Shown here in pieces: positions 54,587-64,000 of a DNA stretch of 64,000 bases. Source of the DNA: Mesorhizobium amorphae (GTDB lineage Bacteria; Pseudomonadota; Alphaproteobacteria; Rhizobiales; Rhizobiaceae); the NCBI GenBank assembly GCA_003240775.1, contig QFNI01000010.1:34647-98646 (forward strand), written 5' to 3'. The position numbers were made by a program, and so were the translations under genes. Position 1 is the stretch's first letter. Every line of letters starts with the position of its first letter. The notes under the pieces are model-generated. The model had not been told where the DNA came from. It saw only the letters and a program-made list of their open reading frames with translations, and made no database searches.

Positions 54587-54716
54587 AAGCCCTGGGGTCC
54601 GAGGGCGGGCCGCGACGCGAGCGCCCCTTGACGCCGCGCGGCACCCGCGTTGAATGGAGGCCGAGAGGGGCGGTGGCCACGAGCGGATCACGCAAGGACC
54701 ACCGGCAACGGCCGGG

Positions 54717-56678
54717 ATGACCAGCGAAAGGCGCAGACAAGCAAGGCAGCGCGAGGCGCATGGCGGGTTCGGCCTTCTCCAGGAGGCGAGCCGCTCGCGC
54801 TTCGAGCACCAGATCGCGCTCGTGCGCCGCGTTCTCGGCGTGCCCGTCGCGCTGATCTCGCTGGTGGAAGAGAACCGCCAGATCTTCGCCGCCCATCTCG
54901 GCCTGCCCGAACCCTGGGCGGAGATCGGGGAAACGCCGCTCACCCACTCCTTCTGCCAGCACGTGGTGGAGGATCGCGCGCCTTTCTCTGTGGACAACGC
55001 GCGCGAGCACCCGCGCGTGCGCGACAACCTGGCCATCGCCGAACTCGGCGTGTGCGCCTATCTCGGCGTGCCGCTCGCCCTGCCCGACGGCGAGGTGGTG
55101 GGCGCGCTCGCCGCGATCGACAGCAAGCCCCGCGCCTGGACCGACGAGGACCGCTCGCTGCTCGAAGCCATCGCGGCCGTGGTGTCCGACGAGATCGAGA
55201 CGCATTTGTCGGAATCGCGCTGGCGCGACCTCTTTGAGCAGCTTCAGGAAGGCGTGATGCTGGGCGAGGCCGTGCGCGACGAGGCCGGGCGCATGATCGA
55301 CTGGCGCCATGCGCAGGTGAACCCGACCTGGAGCGAGCTGACCGGCGTGCCCGCAGAAGACGCCATCGGGCGCACCGCGCTCGAGCTCTTTCCCGATCTC
55401 GAAGCCGAATGGATCGAGGATTTCGCGCGTGTGGTGGATACGGGCACCGCCTCGCGCTTCACCCGCCAGGTGCGCTCGCTCGGCCGCTGGTACGAGGGCT
55501 TCGCCCAGACGACCGGCCCCGACAGCTTCGCCGTTCTGTTCGTGGACGTGTCCGACCGCGTGCGGGCCGACCACGCGCTGCGCCAGGGCGAGAAGCGGGC
55601 ACAGCGCACCCAGGAGTTGCAGGCCGCCCTGCTTGCCATGGGCGACCGCCTGCGCGTGCTCCACACGGTGGCCGACACTGCCTTCGCCGCAGCCGAAACC
55701 ATGGCGCGGATGCTGGGCGCCACGCGCGCGGGCTACGGCATCGTGGATGCGGCCAGGGAAACCGTGGTGATCCAGCCCGACTGGTGCGCACCGGGCGTGC
55801 CGAGTGCGGCGGGCGAGCACCGCTTCGCTGATTTCGGCTCCTTCATCGAAGACCTGAAAGTCGGGCGGCTGGTCGCCATCGCAGACGTGCGCGCCGATCC
55901 GCGAACGGCGGACTCCGCACAAGCCTTCGACGCACTTGGCATCCGCACGCTGATCAACATGCCCGTGCTCGACCACGGCGTCTTCACGGGCGTGCTCTTC
56001 GTTCATTACGACAAGCCCCACATGCTGTCGCCCGAGGAGCTGAGCTTTCTTCATGCGGGCGCGGACCGCACGCTGGCAGCTATCGCCCGCCTCCATGCCG
56101 AGGCCGAGCAGCGCGTGCTCAACGCCGAGATCAGCCACCGGCTCAAGAATTCGCTCGCCCTCGTGCAGGCCGTCGCCAGCCAAACGCTGCGCGGCGTGAA
56201 GGAGCGCACGGCGGTGGAAGCCTTCGAAAAGCGGCTCCACGCGCTGAGCGCGGCGCATGACGTACTTCTCCGCCAGGACTGGACGGCGGCCGCCATGAAG
56301 GACGTGGTGATGGCCGCCATGCAGAACCTCAGCCAGTTCGAGCGCTTCAGCGTGGACGGGCCGGAGGTGAAGCTCGGCCCGCGTGCGGCGCTCTCGCTGT
56401 CTCTGATGATCCACGAGCTCGCCACCAACGCACTCAAATACGGCGCGCTGTCCGGCAGCAGCGGTCATGTCACGGTCGCCTGGCGGATCGAGGGCAATGC
56501 CCTGCGCTTCAGCTGGCGCGAGACGGGCGGTCCGCCCCTTCAACCCCGCGGCGGCGAAGGCTTCGGCTCGCGCCTGATCCGCATGGGGCTCGGGGGAACG
56601 GGAGGGGTCGAGACCCGTTTCCCTTCCACGGGCTTCGAAGCCGACATGGAAGCCCTGCTCGACCATTTGCGGTCATGA
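54717..56678 (+). CDS. GAF-PAS-GAF sensor histidine kinase, HWE family
   Basis: A 653-residue cytoplasmic kinase with no membrane segment. Domains: GAF at about 25-165 (LISLVEENRQIFAAHLGL, SFCQHVV), PAS at about 168-285 (RWRDLFEQLQEGVMLGEA, VLFVDVSDR), second GAF at about 315-460, HWE kinase at 465-653 with phospho-accepting His474 (ISHRLKNSLALVQ), N-box HELATNALKYGALSG and WxE in FSWRETGGP. Such proteins act in stress-response networks or as bacteriophytochrome-like sensors without chromophore cysteine. The ATG at 54717 has no strong ribosome site; an ATG at 54654 is possible. A response regulator gene follows after 36 bases. Confidence 0.85.
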   Translation: MTSERRRQARQREAHGGFGLLQEASRSRFEHQIALVRRVLGVPVALISLVEENRQIFAAHLGLPEPWAEIGETPLTHSFCQHVVEDRAPFSVDNAREHPRVRDNLAIAELGVCAYLGVPLALPDGEVVGALAAIDSKPRAWTDEDRSLLEAIAAVVSDEIETHLSESRWRDLFEQLQEGVMLGEAVRDEAGRMIDWRHAQVNPTWSELTGVPAEDAIGRTALELFPDLEAEWIEDFARVVDTGTASRFTRQVRSLGRWYEGFAQTTGPDSFAVLFVDVSDRVRADHALRQGEKRAQRTQELQAALLAMGDRLRVLHTVADTAFAAAETMARMLGATRAGYGIVDAARETVVIQPDWCAPGVPSAAGEHRFADFGSFIEDLKVGRLVAIADVRADPRTADSAQAFDALGIRTLINMPVLDHGVFTGVLFVHYDKPHMLSPEELSFLHAGADRTLAAIARLHAEAEQRVLNAEISHRLKNSLALVQAVASQTLRGVKERTAVEAFEKRLHALSAAHDVLLRQDWTAAAMKDVVMAAMQNLSQFERFSVDGPEVKLGPRAALSLSLMIHELATNALKYGALSGSSGHVTVAWRIEGNALRFSWRETGGPPLQPRGGEGFGSRLIRMGLGGTGGVETRFPSTGFEADMEALLDHLRS

Positions 56679-56714
56679 GCCGGTGAAAGAGCCAGGGAGA
56701 AGGCGAGGACACGC

Positions 56715-57092
56715 TTGCTGAACGCGCCGGACCCCTGGAAGCCCCTCGTGCTGGTGGTCGAGAACGAGCCCATCCTGCGCATGTCCGCCGTCGACATGGT
56801 GCGCGGCGCGGGCTTTCCGGTGGTCGAAGCGGTGGATGTGGCGGATGCCGTGCGCCTGCTCGAAAGCCGGCCGGACATCCGCATCGTGTTCTCCGACATC
56901 GACATGCCACATGGCGCGGATGGGGCGAGCCTCTCGACCGCCATCCGCAGGCGCCAGCCCCTGGTCGAGGTGATCCTCACCTCGGGCCGGCTCGATCCGG
57001 GAGCGGACGCGCTGCCCGTGCGCAGCGTGTTCCTGCCCAAGCCCTACAAACCCGAGGACGTGTTGGCGGTGATGCGCCACATGGCGGGCTGA
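56715..57092 (+). CDS. Single-domain response regulator
   Basis: A 125-residue receiver domain and nothing else. Acidic pocket ENEP, phospho-acceptor Asp61 in VFSDIDMP, switch Ser90 and Lys109 in PKPYK. It starts with TTG with GAGG six bases upstream. Placed right after an HWE kinase, it probably is its partner or a phosphate sink, like LovR for LovK. Confidence 0.88.
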   Translation: MLNAPDPWKPLVLVVENEPILRMSAVDMVRGAGFPVVEAVDVADAVRLLESRPDIRIVFSDIDMPHGADGASLSTAIRRRQPLVEVILTSGRLDPGADALPVRSVFLPKPYKPEDVLAVMRHMAG

Positions 57093-57103
57093 GGGATTTA
57101 AAA

Positions 57104-57201
57104 CATTTCCGGTGGACAAGGATTCACCGGAAATGCTTCACCTCTTTGTTCTTTCAGCATTTCCGGACGCAAAGCCGCTTCGCACTTTTGGGGGAAATGC
57201 T
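57104..57201. repeat. Two tandem palindromes sharing the core CATTTCC/GGAAATG
   Basis: Palindrome A, 57104-57135: CATTTCCGGTG and CACCGGAAATG, perfect 11-base arms, 10-base loop. Palindrome B, 57156-57201: AGCATTTCC and GGAAATGCT with a 28-base centre carrying GACGCAAAG and CACTTTTG. B ends on the base before the gnd stop codon. Similar AGCATTTCCGG palindromes are common between genes in rhizobia. The pair lies between convergent genes and may end transcription from both sides. Confidence 0.78.
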
Positions 57202-58656
57202 TTAGCCTTTATTGGGCGGCGTCGGCGTGGCCGGCATCTTGGAGATGCCCCAGATGCCGTGATGGGCGCCGGGCTGGTCGATGCGTTCGAAGCCGTGGGC
57301 GCCGAAGAAATCGCGCTGGGCCTGGATCAGGTCGGTCGTGCCGCGCGCCTGGCGATAGGCGTCGAAATAGGCGAGCGCGGCCGACAGGGCGGGAACGGGC
57401 AGGCCCACGCGCACCGCGCGCGCCACCGTCTCGCGCAGGGGCCCGTGCGTGCGCTCCATGATGTCGATGAAGGCGGGCGCCATCAGGAGGTTCACCACGG
57501 GCTCGCCGGCAAAGGCTTCGGCGATGGTGCCGAGGAACTGCGAGCGGATGATGCAGCCGGCCCGCCAGATCTTGGCGATGGTGGGCAGCGGCAGGTTCCA
57601 GTCGAAGGTGCGCGAGGCGACCGCCATCACCGCGAAGCCTTGCGCATAGGCGACCACTTTGCCCGCCAAGAGCGCGTGTTCGAGGAGGTCCGCATCTGCT
57701 GCCGAGAACGCGCCCTTGGCGGTCTCTATTCCTTCATAGGCGTGGTGTGCCGCCTCGCGCTCGTCCTTAAGCGACGACAGCACGCGCGCGCCGACCGCAG
57801 CCTCGATGGCGCTCGCCGGCCGGCCCAGGCGCTGCGCCTCCACCGCCGACCAGAGCCCCGTGCCCTTTTGGCCGGCGCGGTCGAGGATGATGTCCACCAC
57901 CGCCTTGCCCGTGTCCTTGTCGACGGCTGCCAGCACGCGCGCGGTGATCTCGATCAGGTAGGAGTTGAGCTCGCCTTCGTTCCAGCGCTCGAAGATGGCG
58001 CCCGTCTCGGTCGGCTGGAGGCCCGCCCCGTCGCGGAACAGGCCGTAGATCTCGGCGATCATCTGCATGTCGGCATATTCGATGCCGTTGTGAATGGTCT
58101 TTACGAAATGCCCGGCCCCGTCGGGCCCGAGCCAGGCGGCACAGGCCTCGCCGCTTTCGGTGCGGGCCGCGATGTCCATCACGATCCCCTCGATATGGGC
58201 GAAGGCCTCGTGGCTGCCGCCCGCCATCATGGAAGGCCCGTGCCGCGCGCCCTCCTCGCCGCCCGACACGCCCATGCCGATCAAGGTGACGCCCGAGCCT
58301 TCGAGATCTTTGACGCGGCGCACGGTGTCGCGGAAGTCGCTGTTGCCGGCGTCGACCACCATGCCGCCTTCTCCCAGGAGAGGCTTCAGGGCCGCGATCT
58401 GCTCGTCCACGGGGGCGCCCGCGGGGATCATCAGGATCACCGCGCGCGGCGGCGCGATGGCCTGCACCAGTTCCTCGATCGTCTGGGTCGGCACGATGTT
58501 GCGGGCGAGATCGCCGGCATCCGCCATGAATTCGGGGATGCGCGGAAGCTCGCGGTTCCACACCGCGATGCGGTGGCCCTTCTCCGCGATGTTGAGCGCG
58601 AGGTTCGATCCCATCACGCCAAGGCCGATCAGGCCGATCTCCGCCAGTTCCGCCAT
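57202..58656 (-). CDS. gnd: 6-phosphogluconate dehydrogenase (decarboxylating)
   Basis: A 484-residue enzyme of the oxidative pentose phosphate pathway, giving ribulose 5-phosphate, CO2 and NADPH. NADP motif GLGVMGSNLALNIAEKG, SGGEEGARHGPSMMAGG and the catalytic Lys region FVKTIHNGIEYADMQ; the long form length (about 480) is normal. Zwf and pgl are not adjacent. It appears monocistronic. Confidence 0.96.
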   Translation of the reverse strand: MAELAEIGLIGLGVMGSNLALNIAEKGHRIAVWNRELPRIPEFMADAGDLARNIVPTQTIEELVQAIAPPRAVILMIPAGAPVDEQIAALKPLLGEGGMVVDAGNSDFRDTVRRVKDLEGSGVTLIGMGVSGGEEGARHGPSMMAGGSHEAFAHIEGIVMDIAARTESGEACAAWLGPDGAGHFVKTIHNGIEYADMQMIAEIYGLFRDGAGLQPTETGAIFERWNEGELNSYLIEITARVLAAVDKDTGKAVVDIILDRAGQKGTGLWSAVEAQRLGRPASAIEAAVGARVLSSLKDEREAAHHAYEGIETAKGAFSAADADLLEHALLAGKVVAYAQGFAVMAVASRTFDWNLPLPTIAKIWRAGCIIRSQFLGTIAEAFAGEPVVNLLMAPAFIDIMERTHGPLRETVARAVRVGLPVPALSAALAYFDAYRQARGTTDLIQAQRDFFGAHGFERIDQPGAHHGIWGISKMPATPTPPNKG

Positions 58657-58719
58657 CGCGTCACCCGTTTTCCGCTGGAAGCTCAGTTCAGCCCCAATGT
58701 GGCGCGGCGCCCCTGCCCG

Positions 58720-59163
58720 TCAATCGGAAGAGCCTTTGCTTCCCGCCGGGCGGCGCTTGCGGCCGTAGAGTTCGAGCCTGTGGTGGACGATGTCGTAGCC
58801 CAGCCGGTCGGCGATGGCCTGCTGCAACTCCTCGATGCGCGGCGAGGCGAACTCGATCACCTGGCCCGTCTCGATGTCGATCAGGTGGTCGTGGTGGTCG
58901 CCGTCGGCCCCCTCAAAGCGCGCCGGGCCGCCCTCGAAGGCGTGGCGGTGGATGGCGCCCTGATCCTGGAGGAGCTTCATCGTGCGGTAGACGGTGGAAA
59001 GCGAGATCGAGCGGTCCACGGCGACCGCGCGCTCGTGGATGGAGGGCGCGTCGAGATGGTCGTCGGCAGCCAGGATGTCGAGGATCACCACGCGCTGGCG
59101 GGTGATCCGCACGCCCGCCTGCCGCAGCTTTTCCTCGAGGTGCGTTTTGTGTCGTTGCGCCAT
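58720..59163 (-). CDS. fur: Fur/Mur family metalloregulator
   Basis: A 147-residue Fur protein: winged helix RITRQRVVILDILAADDHLDA and SLSTVYRTMKLLQDQGAI, dimer/metal site GDHHDHLIDIETGQVIEF. The CxxC zinc cysteines of E. coli Fur (HLICLDCG) are replaced by DIETG, as in alphaproteobacterial Fur/Mur proteins, several of which answer to manganese. Which metal it senses here is not decided by the sequence. The ATG at 59163 is at the family start; the frame is open further upstream. Confidence 0.9.
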   Translation of the reverse strand: MAQRHKTHLEEKLRQAGVRITRQRVVILDILAADDHLDAPSIHERAVAVDRSISLSTVYRTMKLLQDQGAIHRHAFEGGPARFEGADGDHHDHLIDIETGQVIEFASPRIEELQQAIADRLGYDIVHHRLELYGRKRRPAGSKGSSD

Positions 59164-59342
59164 CGCGCGATTATGGGGCAGCGCCCGCGCGGTTGCAAAG
59201 GCGGGGTGAAACGCAGGCGGGTTGCATGCTCGGAGGAGGATCGACCCCAAGTTTTCGTGATGGGAACATCCTCCAGGGGCGGTGATTACCCTTCCCGTGC
59301 GGACGGCGCCGGAAGGTGGCGTCCTGATGAAGAGGATGAACC

Positions 59343-59363
59343 GTTCCCCGATCCGAGGGGAAC
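59343..59363 (+). promoter_or_regulatory. Inverted repeat in the leader of the small secreted protein gene
   Basis: GTTCCCC and GGGGAAC (7-base perfect arms, 7-base loop) end 16 bases before the ATG. It could be an mRNA hairpin near the ribosome site or a protein-binding palindrome; unassigned. Confidence 0.4.
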
Positions 59364-59379
59364 CGCATGGAGAACCGTC

Positions 59380-59754
59380 ATGAAAAGCCTTCTTGCAGCC
59401 TCGGCCCTTGTGTTTGCCATTTCCGCCCCCGCTTTCGCCCAGCAGACCGGCGACATCATGGGCAACCCGAACGCCATCGACCGCCCCTCGCAGCGTGACC
59501 TGAGCAGCGACGATCTCGCCCGCCAGTCCGGCAGCGGCCCCATGATCGACGGCACCACCACCGAAAGCATCCTGCCGCAGGGCAGCGTGGACGGCACGAT
59601 CTCGGCACCTCCCGGCATCCGCGACCCGCTTTCCAACACGGGTGGCCAGAACGAGGGCTCGGGCATCAACCTGGGCAGCAGCGGTTCGGCCATCGGCGGC
59701 GGCGTTCCCGGCTCCACCACGGGCGGCACATCGGGCGGCAACAGCGCCTACTGA
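59380..59754 (+). CDS. Small secreted Gly/Ser-rich protein of unknown function
   Basis: A 124-residue protein with signal peptide (MKSLLAASALVFAISAPAFA) and a mature part of about 104 residues that is Gly/Ser/Thr-rich and without cysteine: DIMGNPNAIDRPSQRDLSSD, then NEGSGINLGSSGSAIGGGVPG. It is probably disordered and periplasmic or secreted. GGAG is seven bases before the ATG. A strong terminator follows. A long open frame covering this region in frame from 57112 is an artefact of GC content. Confidence 0.75.
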   Translation: MKSLLAASALVFAISAPAFAQQTGDIMGNPNAIDRPSQRDLSSDDLARQSGSGPMIDGTTTESILPQGSVDGTISAPPGIRDPLSNTGGQNEGSGINLGSSGSAIGGGVPGSTTGGTSGGNSAY

Positions 59755-59768
59755 CCTCGCTTCAAACG

Positions 59769-59804
59769 AAAAGGCCCGCCACCTGTGGAGGTGGCGGGCC
59801 TTTT
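59769..59804. terminator. Bidirectional Rho-independent terminator
   Basis: AAAA, then GGCCCGCCACC, a 5-base loop, GGTGGCGGGCC and TTTT: an 11-base perfect GC-rich stem flanked by A and T runs, so it works for the small secreted protein gene on the plus strand and for aglK on the minus strand. Confidence 0.92.
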
Positions 59805-59822
59805 CGCGTCTAATGGGATGGA

Positions 59823-60941
<1,119 letters not shown>

Positions 60942-60954
60942 AACGTGTCCCCTT

Positions 60955-62586
<1,632 letters not shown>

Positions 62587-62639
62587 GGATGTCCTGTTGG
62601 TCTTCCGCCGTCGGATGAAGCGTTAGGTCACGGCAGGGA

Positions 62640-62660
62640 TTCCCGGGTCAAGCCCGGGAA
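62640..62660. repeat. Short palindromic element between aglG and aglA
   Basis: TTCCCGGG and CCCGGGAA pair (8 bases) around a TCAAG loop. The same type of unit (ATTCCCGGG..CCCGGGAA) is widespread between genes of Hyphomicrobiales. Inside the operon it may stabilise the upstream permease transcript or attenuate aglA. Confidence 0.65.
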
Positions 62661-62687
62661 CGGCGAAGCCGAGGCTCGGTGCAGGGC

Positions 62688-63833
62688 TCAGCCCCCCTTC
62701 ACCGAGCCCGCAAGCAGACCACGCACGAAATAGCGCTGCAGCGAGAAGAACACCGCGAGCGGCACGAGGATGGTGATGAAGGCCGAGGTGGTGAGGATTT
62801 CCCAGTCGCCGCCCTTGGAGCCCAGAAGCGCGTTGAGCTTGCCCGTCAGCACGAGCTGGTCCGTGCCCGTGCCCAAAAAGACCATGGCGACGAGCAGGTC
62901 GTTCCACACCCAGAGGAACTGGAAGATCGAGAACGAGGCGAGCACCGGCAGGGACAAGGGCAGCACGATCTTCACGAAGATCTCGAAGTCGCTCGCCCCG
63001 TCGATGCGGGCGGATTCCATCACCTCGCGCGGCAGGCCGGCCATGTAGGCGCGCAGCAGGAAGATCGCGAAGGGCAGGCCGAAGCCGGTATGCGCGAGCC
63101 AGATGCCCAGATAGGTCTTGGCCGGCACGCCCAGGAACAGCCCCACCCCGTTGTAGAGGGTGAGCAGCGGAATGAGCGACATCTGAAGCGGCACCACGAG
63201 CAGCCCGATCACGGTGGCGATCAGCAGCGCGCGGCCGGGAAACCGCATCCAGGCCAGCGCATAGGCGGCAAAAGCCGCGATCAGGATGGGGATCACGGTG
63301 GCGGGGATCGTCACCGTCAGCGAGTTGAGGAAGGAGCGCCCGAGCCCCTCGGAGAACATCACCGTCTCGTAGTTCTGCGTGGTGAACTCGGGCGGCGTGA
63401 TGGCCTGGTAGAACACGCGCTGGCCGCGCGCGCCCTCGAACGGAGTGGGCGAGGACAGGGTGAAGGCCCCGTCTTCCGCCACCTGAAGCGTCGCGCCGTT
63501 GTTGAGCTGGGCGACCGTGCCCGCGGGGTATTCGGTGGGGGCAGGCGCACGCGTGCCGAAGGCCGTGACCGTGCCGCCGCCTTCGCCGAACACGTTGCCT
63601 TCCAGGAAATAGCGCCCGTCGCGCTCCACCTGGGCGCTGGCGGCCGGCAGGCGCCCGGCTTCCGTGCGCGAGGAGGGTGTCGCGGCCGTCCACCAGCCCG
63701 ACACCGTGATCTGCCCGGCCTCGCGGAACGAGGTCACGAGAATGCCGAGCGTGGGAATGGTCCACAGGACCACGAAGAAGAGAACCGCGAGGTGGACGCC
63801 TATGCGTCCGGCAGTCGAGCCGCGCGCAGCCAT
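62688..63833 (-). CDS. aglG: Alpha-glucoside ABC transporter permease AglG
   Basis: A 381-residue MalG-type permease with six membrane helices and EAA loop (REVMESARIDGASDFEIF). Between helix 1 and helix 2 there is a periplasmic insert of about 100 residues (roughly 45-150: GWWTAATPSSRTEAGRLPA, YFLEGNVFGEGGGTVTAFGT), a hallmark of AglG that ordinary MalG lacks. The ATG overlaps the aglF stop (TGATG). Confidence 0.92.
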   Translation of the reverse strand: MAARGSTAGRIGVHLAVLFFVVLWTIPTLGILVTSFREAGQITVSGWWTAATPSSRTEAGRLPAASAQVERDGRYFLEGNVFGEGGGTVTAFGTRAPAPTEYPAGTVAQLNNGATLQVAEDGAFTLSSPTPFEGARGQRVFYQAITPPEFTTQNYETVMFSEGLGRSFLNSLTVTIPATVIPILIAAFAAYALAWMRFPGRALLIATVIGLLVVPLQMSLIPLLTLYNGVGLFLGVPAKTYLGIWLAHTGFGLPFAIFLLRAYMAGLPREVMESARIDGASDFEIFVKIVLPLSLPVLASFSIFQFLWVWNDLLVAMVFLGTGTDQLVLTGKLNALLGSKGGDWEILTTSAFITILVPLAVFFSLQRYFVRGLLAGSVKGG

Positions 63834-64000
63834 CAGTGCCCTCCCGTCTCGCGATTGGCCTGGCGGATGTTCCAGATCATGATCGGCACCACCGCCAGCA
63901 TGATGATCACGGCGATCGTGGCGCCCCGCCCGAAATCGCCGCCGCCGCGGAACATCCAGTCGAACATCAGGTTCGCCAGGACCTGCGTGTTCCACTGCCC
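63833..64000 (-). CDS. aglF: Alpha-glucoside ABC transporter permease AglF, C-terminal end
   Basis: Only the last 55 residues are in the window: WNTQVLANLMFDWMFRGGGD and then a final membrane helix (ATIAVIIMLAVVPIMIWNIR). It is in frame from the window edge and ends by overlap with aglG. AglE (binding protein) and a regulator are expected beyond the edge. Confidence 0.85.
   Translation of the reverse strand, partial: GQWNTQVLANLMFDWMFRGGGDFGRGATIAVIIMLAVVPIMIWNIRQANRETGGH

Noticed and set aside
57112..59754. A plus-strand open frame of 880 codons ending in the small secreted protein
   Set aside because: Most of it is antisense to gnd and fur. Only the last 124 codons, with a signal peptide and ribosome site, are real.

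Overview
This is a gene-dense, very GC-rich chromosomal window with no rRNA, tRNA, prophage, transposase or CRISPR array that I can see. Gene content points to an alphaproteobacterium of the order Hyphomicrobiales (Rhizobiales): HWE-family histidine kinases, an Agl-type alpha-glucoside ABC system, a Fur/Mur-type regulator without the usual zinc cysteines, MocR regulators and rhizobial-style intergenic palindromes. I cannot name the genus. Codon use and GC look even across the window, so nothing stands out as recently acquired.

Layout. Bases 1-12 kb: the end of a DEAD-box RNA helicase, a ceramidase-like membrane hydrolase, an acetaldehyde dehydrogenase with its DUF779 companion and a GAF/FIS regulator, an Rrf2 regulator overlapping a flavoprotein, an ABC exporter, and an EamA exporter divergent from a MocR regulator. 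12-20 kb: a secreted phytase-esterase-like protein, a CHAD/CYTH (polyphosphate/triphosphate) pair, a LOV blue-light HWE kinase, an amidohydrolase, a Nudix hydrolase and a second flavoprotein. 20-31.4 kb: hydantoinase plus amidase, then taurine catabolism (xsc, tpa on the minus strand; tauABC on the plus strand) with a proline-racemase-family gene fused to the end of tauC by overlap. 31.4-35 kb: a compact, unusual ExbB/ExbD/TonB-like operon. 35-42.3 kb: a complete-looking histidine utilisation locus (hutIHUD and hutFC, divergent around one palindromic operator), lacking only hutG. 42.3-54.6 kb: an isochorismatase-family hydrolase, then a long minus-strand sugar operon (binding protein, two permeases, ATPase, xylose-isomerase-like TIM barrel, Gfo/Idh/MocA oxidoreductase, two aldo/keto reductases, GH43 glycosidase) divergent from a LacI regulator. 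54.7-59.8 kb: a GAF-PAS-GAF HWE kinase with a single-domain response regulator, gnd, fur and a small secreted protein. 59.8-64 kb: aglK, aglA, aglG and the end of aglF.

How it fits together. Most of the window serves scavenging of organic compounds typical of a plant- or soil-associated or aquatic heterotroph: taurine (transamination by Tpa, then Xsc gives acetyl phosphate and sulfite), histidine (to N-formylglutamate), hydantoins or dihydropyrimidines, beta-xylosides or related glycosides, alpha-glucosides and two-carbon aldehydes. Control is local and visible in the DNA: a HutC palindrome overlapping both hut promoters, twin LacI operators flanking the sugar-operon divergence, and a palindrome between the aldehyde dehydrogenase and its regulator.

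The least explained unit is the five-gene cassette at 31408-34933. It has a TolQ/ExbB-type channel subunit, one normal ExbD, a second ExbD in which the proton-carrying aspartate of the membrane helix is an asparagine, a long Ala/Pro-rich TonB-like anchor whose C-terminal domain does not look like TonB, and a small secreted protein. I regard it as the best candidate for an undescribed proton-driven envelope machine.
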